Assembly (NCBI GenBank): GCA_964498095.1
Contig: CAZCFY010000016.1
Coordinates: 16,352-80,351, forward strand
Direction of reading: 5' to 3'
Length of the DNA: 64,000 nt
Source of the DNA: SG-bin7 sp964498095
GTDB taxonomy: Bacteria > Bdellovibrionota > Bdellovibrionia > Bdellovibrionales > SG-bin7
Under the pieces are notes generated by a model. The model was not told the DNA's origin, made no database searches, and saw nothing but the letters and a program-made list of their open reading frames with translations. Position 1 is the first letter of the stretch. Every line of letters starts with the position of its first letter. A program made the position numbers and the translations under genes. Below, piece after piece: positions 34,278-43,775 of the stretch.

Positions 34278-37112
34278 ATGGCATGGCGTTTTAAAACTTT
34301 ATTTTTGGCGGTTTCGTTTACTCTATCGGCGGTTGCGTTTACCTTAACGTCAGTTGCGCAACAAACTCCAGAAGACAGAAAAATCAAATTTTCGCGAGTG
34401 GCGGCGGTTAAAACCATCATCGTACCAGATGAAGAATTAAGACACATGGTGACCGCCGCGATTTCGACTTGGGAAGTTGACGGCGTACCAACACTAGATA
34501 TCGAAAAAGACTGGGAACGCTATTCGTATGCCCACATCGACCCGTCAAAGTTTACCACTTATTCGGGCATCAAAGCCGTGGAATTTGAATTCAATACGAT
34601 CAACGATTTTATCGACGGCAAAGGTATTTTTTCGCAATACAAAGACAACAGCGCCAAAATAGTAATTGGAAATGTTTACGGATTTGAGCACGACCGTGCT
34701 ACCGCAGTCATGGAAAAAGCGGCCAACTCGGGCCTCTTCGCGAGTATTATTGCAACTGATGGCCCCGTGAGTGCTAATGAGAAAAATGCCGAGTTCGAAG
34801 GTGATAGTAAATACACCAACAAACTTAATCCCGAACTTCTTAGCGAAGAAGGTCAGGGGAAGCACATTCGCCACTTATTATCCAAAGGTTATAAATTTAG
34901 ATCTCCCACTTTCAATGCTAAAAAACCCACGGAAGCCATAATTAAAAAGGGTGATTACTACATCACCATGAGCGCTCTCTATCGCAACATCACAATCGGT
35001 CCCATTCAACATTTAAAAGAAAAAATAATGGTTGTGCTTAAAGATCCTCGCAAGGGTTTAAAAGTCGATGCCGAGGGCAACATTGATGGCAGTAATTTGG
35101 AAGCGATTTTCGTTATTTCTGGAAATGCCAACGCCACCGAGCGCGAACACAACAATCTTAGCCGCTTTTTTGATGGACGCGGAAAGGAAGGCGAAGGCCG
35201 TTTTGAGCTAGCAAAGTTTACCCTAGAACACACGCTAGCAATATTACGAGCCTTTGCCATCGAAGGTGCTTCGGCTCAAATTGATGATATCAATTTCGAA
35301 AAAGTTATCCGTATACAAGGACAAAGCGGCATTGAAATATTCGAGCGCGCCTACACGGATGGAAAATTTGAAATTAACGACCGTCTCGCCGTAATCCTTT
35401 CTACCGGGGGCCGCAGCAACGGCGAACGCAAAGAATCCCGCAGCCGCAATAAATATCAAGATTTTGAGATTTTAAATGCCGCCGCCCAAGGTATAGTGAC
35501 AGAAATCTATTTAAGCCACTTTGTACTGACGAACCGTGATTTTGTGGATGCACTATTTGAAGCATGGAAGGTAGCTGATGCCAATGGCACTCCTTTTTTC
35601 ATAAAAGGCGTACTTGACGGAAAATTCGTCGGCATGCGCAGTTACGGACTTGCCGCCGGAATGAAGGGGATCACCTCAGAAAATCCCTTTGGCAAAGAAG
35701 TCAAAGCCATGGGCGAGAAATTTGCCAAATATGTGGATATCACTGTGAATATCGAACGCAGACCCCACGCAAAAAACATTAATCCAGACGGTCCACCCAA
35801 GAACGACGTTTTACAACACGGTAAAATGACTCTTGTAGCAATGAAAGTAAAGATGAGCGATGGCACTGAGCGCATGTTCTATATCGTAGTCGACGGCAGT
35901 ATGAACATGAGTGGTAATGAATCAAATCTTGAAGTTCAGGACATCAGCCTAATCTCAGAAAAATCTGAACTTTATAATTGGGCGAAAAATTCCACGATAG
36001 GTCTTACGAACCGCACTTTGGGTAAAACCAAAGATGGCCGCCCGCGTGGTTATAAAATCGAAGATTACCTGGGGATTTTAGCTCTTGCTAAACTTGTTGG
36101 TCTTGATGTTGAGCAAGTCGCTCTTGGCGATGTTAAAGATCTTACTATGCTTTTCGAAAAAGTCCCGCTTATCGATGAGTCGCGCCGCCAAAAGGCTTTA
36201 GATTTTATGAAAGCTAAGCTCTTGGCAATTAACCAAAGTGTTCCCTCAGAGCTAATAGAGAGCTTGCAGGTTTCTCCGGAAAAGTTAAAAATGAATCTCG
36301 AAAAGATCGCGGATTTCTTAAATTACTATTCGACTCTCGCGCGCGAAGAGCAAGGGCAAAACACTAAATTTTCAAAACAAGAACGTTTAGACATTATAAT
36401 CAGTTTGACCGAGGACCCCATGTCGGCCAAGCGCGCTCTATCACGCATTTTTAAACGTAACTGGATTCCTTTTGATATTCTCGAACAACGCGCCTACGAA
36501 GCTTTTGAAGAGCTTCAAATGCAGAAGTTTTTCGAGAAGAAAGGGTTTGAGGGCGAAAAGGCTAAGTTCCCGGTTAATAAGAACCGAATTTTGCCGCTTT
36601 TAGCTAAAGAAGAAGTTCAGCCCGCTATCGATGCTCTTGAAAAAGGCCAAACCGCCGAAGCGTCAGCACGGCTACTTAGCGCTGTCGAAAAAGCAATGAA
36701 GCGTGAAAACAAAAAAGTAGAAATCACCGATGCTAATGATATCGAGGGCCGCCTAAAGAAAGTCATGAAACTATTTGAATGGATTAAAACAGTTCAACCC
36801 GTAAATGGCTCGACTTATGATCCAGCGCCAGAACTTATGCGTGAGCATTTGCTAAGTGAAAACTATGAACTTTTAGTGCTCAGAAGCGGTTATGAGCGTA
36901 ATGCCGGGCAAATCATAAACTATATCATGGTACAAAAAGGTTATCGCTGGGCCGAACTACGCACCAAAGTGAATCAAGCCTTAAGCTCTCTTGGCTTAAA
37001 GCCACTAGAAGGCGAAGTCAAAGCCCCAGAAATAAAAACGGCCGAAGTTAAAGCTCCCCCGCAGACTCCGGTGCAGCAAAAAGCAGGTAAATTATGTCCA
37101 AGTTTATTCTAA
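34278..37112 (+). CDS. Exported phospholipase-D-superfamily protein
   Basis: A 944-residue protein with a signal peptide (MAWRFKTLFLAVSFTLSAVAFTLTSVAQQ). Two PLD-type half-sites can be read: HLK at residue 245 followed by GNANATEREHNN at 282, and HGK at 514 followed by GSMNMSGNESN at 540. Both follow the H-x-K...G-(S/N)-x-N pattern, although the Asp of HKD is not in the usual place. The remaining 400 residues are helical and not recognised. ATG at 34278 is chosen because GGAGG lies 5 bases upstream. It overlaps the HAD gene by 19 bases. The substrate (phospholipid, nucleic acid or other phosphodiester) is unknown. Confidence 0.65.
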   Translation: MAWRFKTLFLAVSFTLSAVAFTLTSVAQQTPEDRKIKFSRVAAVKTIIVPDEELRHMVTAAISTWEVDGVPTLDIEKDWERYSYAHIDPSKFTTYSGIKAVEFEFNTINDFIDGKGIFSQYKDNSAKIVIGNVYGFEHDRATAVMEKAANSGLFASIIATDGPVSANEKNAEFEGDSKYTNKLNPELLSEEGQGKHIRHLLSKGYKFRSPTFNAKKPTEAIIKKGDYYITMSALYRNITIGPIQHLKEKIMVVLKDPRKGLKVDAEGNIDGSNLEAIFVISGNANATEREHNNLSRFFDGRGKEGEGRFELAKFTLEHTLAILRAFAIEGASAQIDDINFEKVIRIQGQSGIEIFERAYTDGKFEINDRLAVILSTGGRSNGERKESRSRNKYQDFEILNAAAQGIVTEIYLSHFVLTNRDFVDALFEAWKVADANGTPFFIKGVLDGKFVGMRSYGLAAGMKGITSENPFGKEVKAMGEKFAKYVDITVNIERRPHAKNINPDGPPKNDVLQHGKMTLVAMKVKMSDGTERMFYIVVDGSMNMSGNESNLEVQDISLISEKSELYNWAKNSTIGLTNRTLGKTKDGRPRGYKIEDYLGILALAKLVGLDVEQVALGDVKDLTMLFEKVPLIDESRRQKALDFMKAKLLAINQSVPSELIESLQVSPEKLKMNLEKIADFLNYYSTLAREEQGQNTKFSKQERLDIIISLTEDPMSAKRALSRIFKRNWIPFDILEQRAYEAFEELQMQKFFEKKGFEGEKAKFPVNKNRILPLLAKEEVQPAIDALEKGQTAEASARLLSAVEKAMKRENKKVEITDANDIEGRLKKVMKLFEWIKTVQPVNGSTYDPAPELMREHLLSENYELLVLRSGYERNAGQIINYIMVQKGYRWAELRTKVNQALSSLGLKPLEGEVKAPEIKTAEVKAPPQTPVQQKAGKLCPSLF

Positions 37113-37936
37113 GCTTATTTTTAGTACTATCAGCGACTGTCCAGGCGCAGGAAGTTACGATTTCCGCGCATGGGTTTGATTTTGACGACACGATTTTATT
37201 TACATCCAGCAAAATATTTATTTATCGCGAGGCCCAAGCTGGCGAGGAAACCAATCCCGATTTTAAAACAATCAACGGTCGAAAAGTCATAGAGCTTGCT
37301 GTTTCTACGCGTGACTTTTCTGAGGTCGGCGAAGAAGTGGGGAAATCAGGTAATTACAAAAATTACTTTTTTATCGATAACGATACCGAGGGCTCCTTCC
37401 GTCACTTTCGCAGCCTTCCTGGCCGCAACTTAATCGAAGAGATTTTACAAGAGGAATTTACGCCGGGCCCGGCGCTTTCTGATTTTAACAGTCGGATGAT
37501 GAGCCCCGAATTGCGAAGTTGGTCGTTTATTATAACGGCCCGAGGGCAGTCTCCCGTCGACTTTCATAAAGCACTTACAAATTTGAAATCCCGTGGCGTT
37601 GTAAAAGATGTCCCGCCGCTCGAAAATATTTATGCCGTAGGCACGCGCGAGTGGGCCGACAAGGGGATTGGCATTGAACAAGCAAAACTCATGGTAATGA
37701 GCCAGATTCTTGACCGCCTGCAAGAAATGGCAAAATCCAACCCAAAACTTAAGGCAAAATTCATATTTACAGATGATGACTACCAAAATATTCAACGCGC
37801 CGAAGAAGGTCTTAGAAAAAATCTCGCGCGCTGGCCAGATGTAGAAATCATTATAGAATATGTTGGCACCCGCCGGGAAGGTGTGGCTCCCTATAAACTT
37901 AATTTAAAATGCAGTTCTTTGCTGCGCGCCCAGTAA
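37094..37936 (+). CDS. Exported HAD-superfamily phosphatase-like protein
   Basis: A 280-residue protein with a signal peptide (MSKFILSLFLVLSATVQAQ) and the HAD motif order: FDFDDTIL (nucleophile Asp, about residues 28-33), IITARG (motif II, Thr) and FIFTDDDYQN (motif IV acidic residues). This fits a phosphatase acting in the periplasm. Its start lies within the PLD-like gene, a 19-base overlap, so the two exported phospho-processing proteins are probably made together. The HAD could release phosphate from the PLD product (inference). The substrate is unknown. Confidence 0.8.
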   Translation: MSKFILSLFLVLSATVQAQEVTISAHGFDFDDTILFTSSKIFIYREAQAGEETNPDFKTINGRKVIELAVSTRDFSEVGEEVGKSGNYKNYFFIDNDTEGSFRHFRSLPGRNLIEEILQEEFTPGPALSDFNSRMMSPELRSWSFIITARGQSPVDFHKALTNLKSRGVVKDVPPLENIYAVGTREWADKGIGIEQAKLMVMSQILDRLQEMAKSNPKLKAKFIFTDDDYQNIQRAEEGLRKNLARWPDVEIIIEYVGTRREGVAPYKLNLKCSSLLRAQ

Positions 37937-37957
37937 TATCATGTTAGGGTCGGCCCG

Positions 37958-38647
37958 ATGTCGACCCTAGTTGCTCTCCCTTTAAAAAAAGAAATGCAGT
38001 TTCTCCTGGAAGAACTAGAAAGCCTGGGCCATTCCAACGAAATTAAAAACTTACCTCACCTTGGCATGCGCTGGCTCCCCACTCTTAATATTTTTGTCGC
38101 GGCGGCCGGTCACGGGAAAACCCAGTTTGCCATTCAAACGCAATATATTTTGCAAAACCAAAAAGGGATTAAACAAATTTTGGGAATTGGTAGCGCTGGC
38201 GCACTCACCGAAGAAACCGCAGTTGGTGATGTTGTCATTTCCCGTCAGACGGTCGAACACGATTATACGGAAAAATTTTCTCCCGCGCCCTCCCCCCGCT
38301 TTGCCGGCGATCAGAAGCTTGTGGAAATCGCCGGAAGGATAAGGCCAAAAGGCTTTCGGGTTCATATCGGTAATATTGCCAGTGGCGACGAAGATGTTAT
38401 AGATCAATTAAGAGCCGAGGAACTCTATCAACTCACCCAAGGTCTAGCTGTCGCGTGGGAAGGCGCTGGTTTGGCCCGCGCCGCTCAGTTTATGAAGACG
38501 CCTCACCTTGAAGTTAGGGCCATCACCGATTTTGCTAATAAAAATACGCCCGTCGACTTCCAAGCCAATCTAAAATTGGCGATGAAAAATTCAGCAGCCT
38601 TTCTGATTCATTTTCTTGACGAACTAAATGCCCCAGTCAACGATTAG
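37958..38647 (+). CDS. Nucleoside phosphorylase/MTA-SAH nucleosidase-family protein
   Basis: A 229-residue protein of the PNP/UDP phosphorylase family, closest in layout to 5'-methylthioadenosine/S-adenosylhomocysteine nucleosidase and futalosine hydrolase. Visible motifs: IGSAGAL (phosphate/ribose-side glycine loop), GNIASGDE, VAWEGAGLARAA (Glu that contacts ribose) and the late AITDFAN Asp. No signal peptide, so cytoplasmic. It starts 21 bases after the HAD gene. The exact substrate cannot be assigned. Confidence 0.8.
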   Translation: MSTLVALPLKKEMQFLLEELESLGHSNEIKNLPHLGMRWLPTLNIFVAAAGHGKTQFAIQTQYILQNQKGIKQILGIGSAGALTEETAVGDVVISRQTVEHDYTEKFSPAPSPRFAGDQKLVEIAGRIRPKGFRVHIGNIASGDEDVIDQLRAEELYQLTQGLAVAWEGAGLARAAQFMKTPHLEVRAITDFANKNTPVDFQANLKLAMKNSAAFLIHFLDELNAPVND

Positions 38648-38648
38648 A

Positions 38649-38662
38649 TGAACGCCCGTTCA
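38649..38662. promoter_or_regulatory. Palindrome between the nucleosidase gene and pstS
   Basis: A perfect palindrome with arms TGAACG and CGTTCA around CC, starting 1 base after the nucleosidase stop codon and ending 22 bases before the pstS start. It does not read as a classical Pho box. Candidate operator only. Confidence 0.25.
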
Positions 38663-38684
38663 ACTAATTTTAGGGGAGCACTTC

Positions 38685-39488
38685 GTGAAATTATTTTTTA
38701 CTCTCTTGGTTACCGCGGCAATTTGCATTCCAGCTTATAGCGCCGAAAACAAATTGGTGTTAACGGGATCAAGTACTATAGCGCCGCTCATGGCCGACAT
38801 CGCCAAAGCCTTTGAAGCTAAAAACCCTGGGACGCGCGTTGACGTTCAAACGGGGGGATCCTCCCGCGGCGTTACTGACGCGCGAGATGGTACCGCCGAC
38901 ATTGGCATGGTTTCCCGCGATCCTAACAAGGACGAAGTCGATTTAAAAAACTTTTCCATTGCTAAAGACGGTGTGGCGGTAATTGTTCATAAGTCAAACC
39001 CGGTGACAACACTCACTAAACAACAAATTATTGATATTTACACCGGTAAAACGACCAACTGGAAAGATGTCGGTGGCAATGACTTCAAAATCACGGTCGT
39101 TAACAAAGCCGAGGGGCGCTCAACGTTGGAATTATTCTCACACTACTTAGGCCTCAAAAATACGGCCATAAAAGCCCAAATTATCATTGGCGACAACGAG
39201 CAAGGCGTTAAAACAGTTGCGGGGAACAAAAACGCAATCGGATATGTTTCCATTGGTACGGCTGAATACGATGCTGGTCACGGTGTTGCAATAAAAATGC
39301 TACCTTTGGAGGGTGTCGCCGCCTCCGTGGAAAACGTAAAAATAGGAAAATTTCCCTTGGCGAGAAATTTAAACCTTGTCACGAAAACTGAGCCCCAAGG
39401 ATTACAAAGAAAACTTATTGAGTTCGCACGGTCAAAAGAGGTTATAGAAATTGTTAAGAAGCAATACTTTGTCCCTATCGCTAAGTGA
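38685..39488 (+). CDS. pstS: Phosphate ABC transporter substrate-binding protein
   Basis: A 267-residue periplasmic binding protein: a GTG start after AGGGGAG, a signal peptide ending near AYSAE, then the PstS-type TGSSTIAPLM at the phosphate loop and QTGGSSRG...IGMVSRDP. It captures phosphate for the PstCAB importer. It lies in a four-gene run with pstC (overlap 38 bases with the start used here), pstA and pstB. No phoU or phoBR gene follows. The short length fits the compact PstS of deltaproteobacterial type. Confidence 0.92.
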   Translation: MKLFFTLLVTAAICIPAYSAENKLVLTGSSTIAPLMADIAKAFEAKNPGTRVDVQTGGSSRGVTDARDGTADIGMVSRDPNKDEVDLKNFSIAKDGVAVIVHKSNPVTTLTKQQIIDIYTGKTTNWKDVGGNDFKITVVNKAEGRSTLELFSHYLGLKNTAIKAQIIIGDNEQGVKTVAGNKNAIGYVSIGTAEYDAGHGVAIKMLPLEGVAASVENVKIGKFPLARNLNLVTKTEPQGLQRKLIEFARSKEVIEIVKKQYFVPIAK

Positions 39489-40317
39489 GCTAGTCCTACT
39501 TTGGACGCTGCGGGCTTTTGCTTTAATATCAGGACTTATCACGCTCTTGATATTTCTGTTTTTAATTTTAGAGTCAGCGCCAATAATTAAATCCATTGGC
39601 GTTGGACCTTTTTACAACGACCCTTCGTGGAATCCAGTTTCAAAACTGTACAACATGACACCGATGTTATGGGGCTCGATCTTTGCAACAGTAGGCTGCT
39701 TGCTACTCGCCGGACCCTTGGGGGTTATTACGGCAATTTTTTGTCTGTATTACGCGCCAAAGAGTTTAGCCTTAATGGTAAAAAAAATTATTGAAGTCGC
39801 CGCTGGAATTCCCTCTGTCGTCTATGGTTTTTGGGGACTCGTTGTTGTCGTACCACTGATCGGTGAATATCAGCCCCCGGGAGCCAGTTTATTGGCCGGG
39901 ATTTTAATTCTCTCCCTTATGGTATTACCGACAATGTTTCTATCGGCCGAATCAGCACTGGCGAGTTTGCCAAAAAGCCTGCACCTCTCGTCAGAAGCGT
40001 TAGGAATTACGCGGTCGACAAAAGTATTCCGCGTCTTAATTCCGGCGGCAGGACCAAGTTTACTCACCGGTCTGATTTTACAAGCGGGGCGCGCGATTGG
40101 CGAAACCATGGCACTCTTAATGGTGTGCGGAAACGTAGTTCAAACTCCGAAAAGTATTTTTGAACCCATGCGTACGTTAACTACGAATATCGCTCTTGAG
40201 ATGGCCTATGCCACCGGCAGCCATCGCTCGGCTCTCTTCGTAAGTGGGTTACTCCTGATGATTTTTATTGGCATATTAATTGGCGCTGCCAACGGACTGT
40301 CGCATGCAGAGAGATAG
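39451..40317 (+). CDS. pstC: Phosphate ABC transporter permease PstC
   Basis: A 288-residue inner-membrane permease with about six transmembrane helices. The permease signature region EALGITRSTKVFRVLIPAAGPSLLTG (shortened here) contains the EAA-like loop for PstB contact. The long periplasmic loop (KSIGVGPFYNDPSWNPVSKLYNMTP region) is typical of PstC. The start is uncertain: TTG at 39451 has a distant GAGG, TTG at 39469 has a weak site. It forms the channel with PstA and overlaps both pstS and pstA. Confidence 0.9.
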   Translation: MLRSNTLSLSLSELVLLWTLRAFALISGLITLLIFLFLILESAPIIKSIGVGPFYNDPSWNPVSKLYNMTPMLWGSIFATVGCLLLAGPLGVITAIFCLYYAPKSLALMVKKIIEVAAGIPSVVYGFWGLVVVVPLIGEYQPPGASLLAGILILSLMVLPTMFLSAESALASLPKSLHLSSEALGITRSTKVFRVLIPAAGPSLLTGLILQAGRAIGETMALLMVCGNVVQTPKSIFEPMRTLTTNIALEMAYATGSHRSALFVSGLLLMIFIGILIGAANGLSHAER

Positions 40318-41137
40318 AGTTTTACAAGTTCTTATTTGGGTTTTTACCGGACTTGTTTTAGCTTCTTACTTTGCTTTGTTATATGAAGTTTCGCGACACG
40401 GTTTTCAGAATTTTGGAATCGATTATTTACTACAAAACCCCGCAGACTCTGGACGCCAAGGGGGAGTTTTTTCAATTTTAGTTTCTACTATTTTGATTTT
40501 ATTTACGACTTTAGTAGTCGCCACACCCATTGGGCTTGCGACTGCCGTGCTACTTGCCGAATTTGCGCGGCACTCAAACCGCCTGGGGAAGGCCGTAAGT
40601 TTTAGTCTGGATGTTTTGGCGGCGGTGCCATCGATTGTATTTGGACTTTTTGGCAATGCTTTGTTTTGCAAAAAGTTAGGAATGGGATTTTCCATTCTGT
40701 CCGGCGGCATTACGCTAGCCTGCATGGCTCTCCCACTTTTGATCCGCACGACCGAAATGAGCATACGCGCGGTGCCTCTCGAATATCGCCTGTCGGGTTC
40801 CGCCCTGGCGTTGTCGAAAATTTCCATACTGTGGCACTTAATTTTACCAGCCGCTACCCCTGGCCTAATTGCGGGACTTATTTTAGGAATTGGCCGGGCT
40901 TTGGCAGAGACCGCCGCTTTGATTTTTACCAGCGGCTACGTGGACCGCATGCCGGAGAGCTTGTGGGATTCCGGCCGCGCCCTTTCTATTCATATTTTTG
41001 ATTTGTCGATGAATGTTCCCGGGGGCGAAGCTAACGCCTACAAATCCGCGCTCTTACTAATTGTTCTTATTTTGGTTACTAATTCCATAGCAACGATCGT
41101 AACCAATCACTGGCTTAGAAAGAGAATCATGGCATGA
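40304..41137 (+). CDS. pstA: Phosphate ABC transporter permease PstA
   Basis: A 277-residue inner-membrane permease with about six transmembrane helices, paired with PstC. The DxLAAVPSIVFGLFG segment and the EYRLSGSALALSKISILWHLILPAA coupling loop are characteristic. The frame opens earlier at 40280, but ATG at 40304 (MQRDRVLQ) lies 14 bases before the pstC stop and fits the usual PstA N-terminus. Its own end overlaps the pstB start as ATGA. Confidence 0.9.
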   Translation: MQRDRVLQVLIWVFTGLVLASYFALLYEVSRHGFQNFGIDYLLQNPADSGRQGGVFSILVSTILILFTTLVVATPIGLATAVLLAEFARHSNRLGKAVSFSLDVLAAVPSIVFGLFGNALFCKKLGMGFSILSGGITLACMALPLLIRTTEMSIRAVPLEYRLSGSALALSKISILWHLILPAATPGLIAGLILGIGRALAETAALIFTSGYVDRMPESLWDSGRALSIHIFDLSMNVPGGEANAYKSALLLIVLILVTNSIATIVTNHWLRKRIMA

Positions 41138-41907
41138 TCACAGAGGCCATATTACAGACTAAAGAGTTAAAAATTTCTTACGGTCAAAAAACTGTATTAG
41201 AAGAAATTAGCGTAAAGATTCCCGCGAAAAAAATTACCGCTTTCGTCGGGCCTTCCGGGTGCGGGAAGACAAGTTTCTTATTGAGCCTAAACCGCCTTAT
41301 AGAGTTAGTCCCCAGCGCACAGGTTTCCGGCGGAATTTTTTTAGAGCTTGAAAACTTGCTCGACAAAAAAGTAAATTTAATAAATTTGCGCCGAAATGTC
41401 GGCATGATTTTTCAAAAACCCAACCCCTTCCCTTTTTCTATTCGCAAAAATATTGAACTCCCCTTGAAAGAGCATGGCATAAAGTCAGCTTTAGATCGTG
41501 AGTGCATAGTGCACGAAGTTTTAAAGGCTGTAGGATTGTGGAACGAAGTAAAGGACCGCTTAGAGTCTTCGGCTCTTAATCTTTCTGGCGGTCAACAGCA
41601 GCGTCTTTGCATCGCGCGCGCCATTGCATTAAAACCAAAAATTCTCCTAATGGATGAGCCGTGTAGCGCTTTAGATCCGATTTCTAGTGGCGTCGTCGAA
41701 GATTTAATTAAAAGTTTGCGGGCAAAATATACCGTCGCCATTGTTACGCATAACTTGGCCCAGGCAAAACGGCTCGCCGATTACACCGCCATGTTCTGGG
41801 TTAATAATGGGGTTGGAAAACTCATCGAATTTGGCCCGACAAAAGATATTTTTGAAAATCCTAAAAGCGAAATAACTGCGGCCTATATTGCGGGATTACG
41901 GGGCTAA
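41134..41907 (+). CDS. pstB: Phosphate ABC transporter ATP-binding protein
   Basis: A 257-residue ABC ATPase driving PstCA: Walker A GPSGCGKTSFL, Q-loop FQKPNPFPFS (the PNPFP signature of PstB), LSGGQQQRLCIARA signature, Walker B ILLMDEPCSALDP and the H-loop VTHN. It starts in the pstA stop (ATGA overlap) and ends the operon. Its last 12 bases overlap a convergent small gene. Confidence 0.95.
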   Translation: MITEAILQTKELKISYGQKTVLEEISVKIPAKKITAFVGPSGCGKTSFLLSLNRLIELVPSAQVSGGIFLELENLLDKKVNLINLRRNVGMIFQKPNPFPFSIRKNIELPLKEHGIKSALDRECIVHEVLKAVGLWNEVKDRLESSALNLSGGQQQRLCIARAIALKPKILLMDEPCSALDPISSGVVEDLIKSLRAKYTVAIVTHNLAQAKRLADYTAMFWVNNGVGKLIEFGPTKDIFENPKSEITAAYIAGLRG

Positions 41908-42228
41908 ATCTACACAATGAACAAGATTCTCGGCGCCTTTGCATGGACTCAATTTAGCCTCAGCAAAGCCGCTACAAAGTTTCTTGTCGTCATCTGGGGT
42001 TGTTCGCACAATTCCAATGCGGCAACTGTCGCCGGCGGCGGCGTCCTCGAAGCAATTTACACACGCCTTCCACAACGCTGACTTGCCGGCGGCATTGCAT
42101 GTTTTGTTCAGGTCGTTATCGTGATCCGCGTAAACTTCATAATCTTCGGCGGAATAAGAAACCTGTTTGCATTCACTGCCAAAGGTCCAGGAAGAGTAGA
42201 TTGTGATAATTAAAAAAATTGCTTTCAT
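41896..42228 (-). CDS. Small exported Cys-rich protein
   Basis: A 110-residue protein with a signal peptide (MKAIFLIITIYSSWTFGSE) and eight Cys, compatible with four disulfides. The mature part is acidic and short. The family is not recognised. It is convergent with pstB, overlapping by 12 bases, and has no evident operon partner. The Cys pattern and signal peptide argue that it is real. Confidence 0.55.
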   Translation of the reverse strand: MKAIFLIITIYSSWTFGSECKQVSYSAEDYEVYADHDNDLNKTCNAAGKSALWKACVNCFEDAAAGDSCRIGIVRTTPDDDKKLCSGFAEAKLSPCKGAENLVHCVDLAP

Positions 42229-42345
42229 TCCCCTATTGTATCGCTGAATACAATAATAGCAATTTAGCCGCGACCTAAGTCGGTTGACAGCGAGTTATGA
42301 TGCGCCCAGCATAAAGTAAGGGAATACAACTTAGGAGGATTCATT

Positions 42346-42888
42346 ATGAAATTCTTAACACGGTTTTTATTTTTTTCGATTTTTTCAACATCCATGGCCA
42401 ATGCCGCTGGTGGCGGAACAGGCTGGGTATTCAATCCCGCTCTTTTTTACCAGAGTCTTTCGATAACTAGCGGCGGGTCCACGGCGAGTTCGTCAAGCAC
42501 ACTCATTGATGCACGCTTAGGTTATGTCATGAGTTCAAATATTTATTTGGGGGGCTATTACAATACGACTTCCGATAGCAGCGCTTCTAGCTCACTTACC
42601 GATACCGCGATGGGTGTTGACCTCGGTTACTACTCGGGAGCATTTAGCGCGATACTTACTTATATTCTTGGTGCCGATGACCAAACTTCATCAACAGACA
42701 CTCGTAAAGGTAAGGGTTTCGCTTTAACTTTGGGTTATGCGTTTAGCGCCGGTGGTTGGGGCTTCGGACCGCAACTTATGTACGACTCAATAACTTGGGA
42801 TAAATTAGTTAGCTCAGGTACGGAAAGCACAATCGACATCAAAACCTCGACAATCTTACCGCGCTTTGCCTTCTGGTTTCATTTTTAA
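42346..42888 (+). CDS. Small outer-membrane beta-barrel protein
   Basis: A 180-residue protein with a signal peptide (MKFLTRFLFFSIFSTSMANAA). The mature part consists of alternating-residue strands (RLGYVMSSNIYLGGYYNTT; FALTLGYAFSAGGWGFGPQLMYDSI) and ends in Phe (FAFWFHF), the C-terminal aromatic signature of barrels inserted by the BAM complex. An AGGAGG ribosome site precedes ATG, and a TTGACA-like -35 lies at 42284-42289. The function is unknown. Confidence 0.8.
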   Translation: MKFLTRFLFFSIFSTSMANAAGGGTGWVFNPALFYQSLSITSGGSTASSSSTLIDARLGYVMSSNIYLGGYYNTTSDSSASSSLTDTAMGVDLGYYSGAFSAILTYILGADDQTSSTDTRKGKGFALTLGYAFSAGGWGFGPQLMYDSITWDKLVSSGTESTIDIKTSTILPRFAFWFHF

Positions 42889-42894
42889 TCAGAT

Positions 42895-43620
42895 TTATTT
42901 TTTGCCTTGGTGGCGGGTAATACCGCCACTTCTCTTAGTCCGATAGCGAATGTTAAGTAATTCGACCGCCAGCGAAAAGAACATCGCAAAATAAACATAG
43001 CCTTTACCTACATGGCCACCCATACCTTCGACGACTAACATAAAACCAATCAGCAGTAAAAATGACAGAGCTAAAATTTTAACCGTCGGATGCCTATCCA
43101 CAAATCCACTAATTGAATTGGCGGAGAATAGCATAACGATCATCGAAATAACCATAGCTGCCACCATAATCGAAATCTGATCAACCATCCCGACAGCCGT
43201 GATTACGGAATCCAAAGAAAAAACGATATCCAACAAAAGTATCTGTACTAATACCCACTTTGAGGAATGCGAGGACTCAGCAATTTGCTCCGGTAAATCT
43301 TCGACAGATTCCACCTTATGATGAATTTCGGACGTGGATTTTCCGATTAAAAATAATCCTCCGACCAGTAAAATCAAATCACGACCGCTAAATGTCTTGC
43401 CAAAAACTTCAAATAACGGATTTTTTAAACTCATAATCCAGGAAATCGAAAATAAGAGTAAAATTCTAATTACTAATGCTAATGAAATTCCCAAGGATCG
43501 CGTCTTAGCCTGCTTTTCAACGGGTACGCGGCCGACAAGAATCGCAATGAAAATAATATTATCAATGCCAAGGACAATTTCCATGGCAGTCAGCGTAATA
43601 AGAGCGGTAAAGGTTTCCAT
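42895..43620 (-). CDS. TerC/YegH-family membrane protein
   Basis: A 241-residue membrane protein with about seven helices and the TerC signature: MEIVLGIDNIIFI at the N-terminus and LDIVFSLDSVITAVGM in the middle, holding the paired Asp residues on membrane helices. TerC proteins are linked to metal (manganese) export or metalation of exported enzymes. It ends 6 bases from the convergent barrel gene. Function beyond the family is inference. Confidence 0.9.
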   Translation of the reverse strand: METFTALITLTAMEIVLGIDNIIFIAILVGRVPVEKQAKTRSLGISLALVIRILLLFSISWIMSLKNPLFEVFGKTFSGRDLILLVGGLFLIGKSTSEIHHKVESVEDLPEQIAESSHSSKWVLVQILLLDIVFSLDSVITAVGMVDQISIMVAAMVISMIVMLFSANSISGFVDRHPTVKILALSFLLLIGFMLVVEGMGGHVGKGYVYFAMFFSLAVELLNIRYRTKRSGGITRHQGKK

Positions 43621-43775
43621 TTTGAAATAAAACCTCAGCTCCCCAGCAATGTCAATTTTCTCTAGGTAACGTCTAATTTATGGCCAAGTTTTAATCGCCG
43701 TTTCGCACTTGAGAATTTAACCGGGCACCTGCATTGCAACACTCTAATGGTAATAATGCTCTTTTTGGGGGACCA

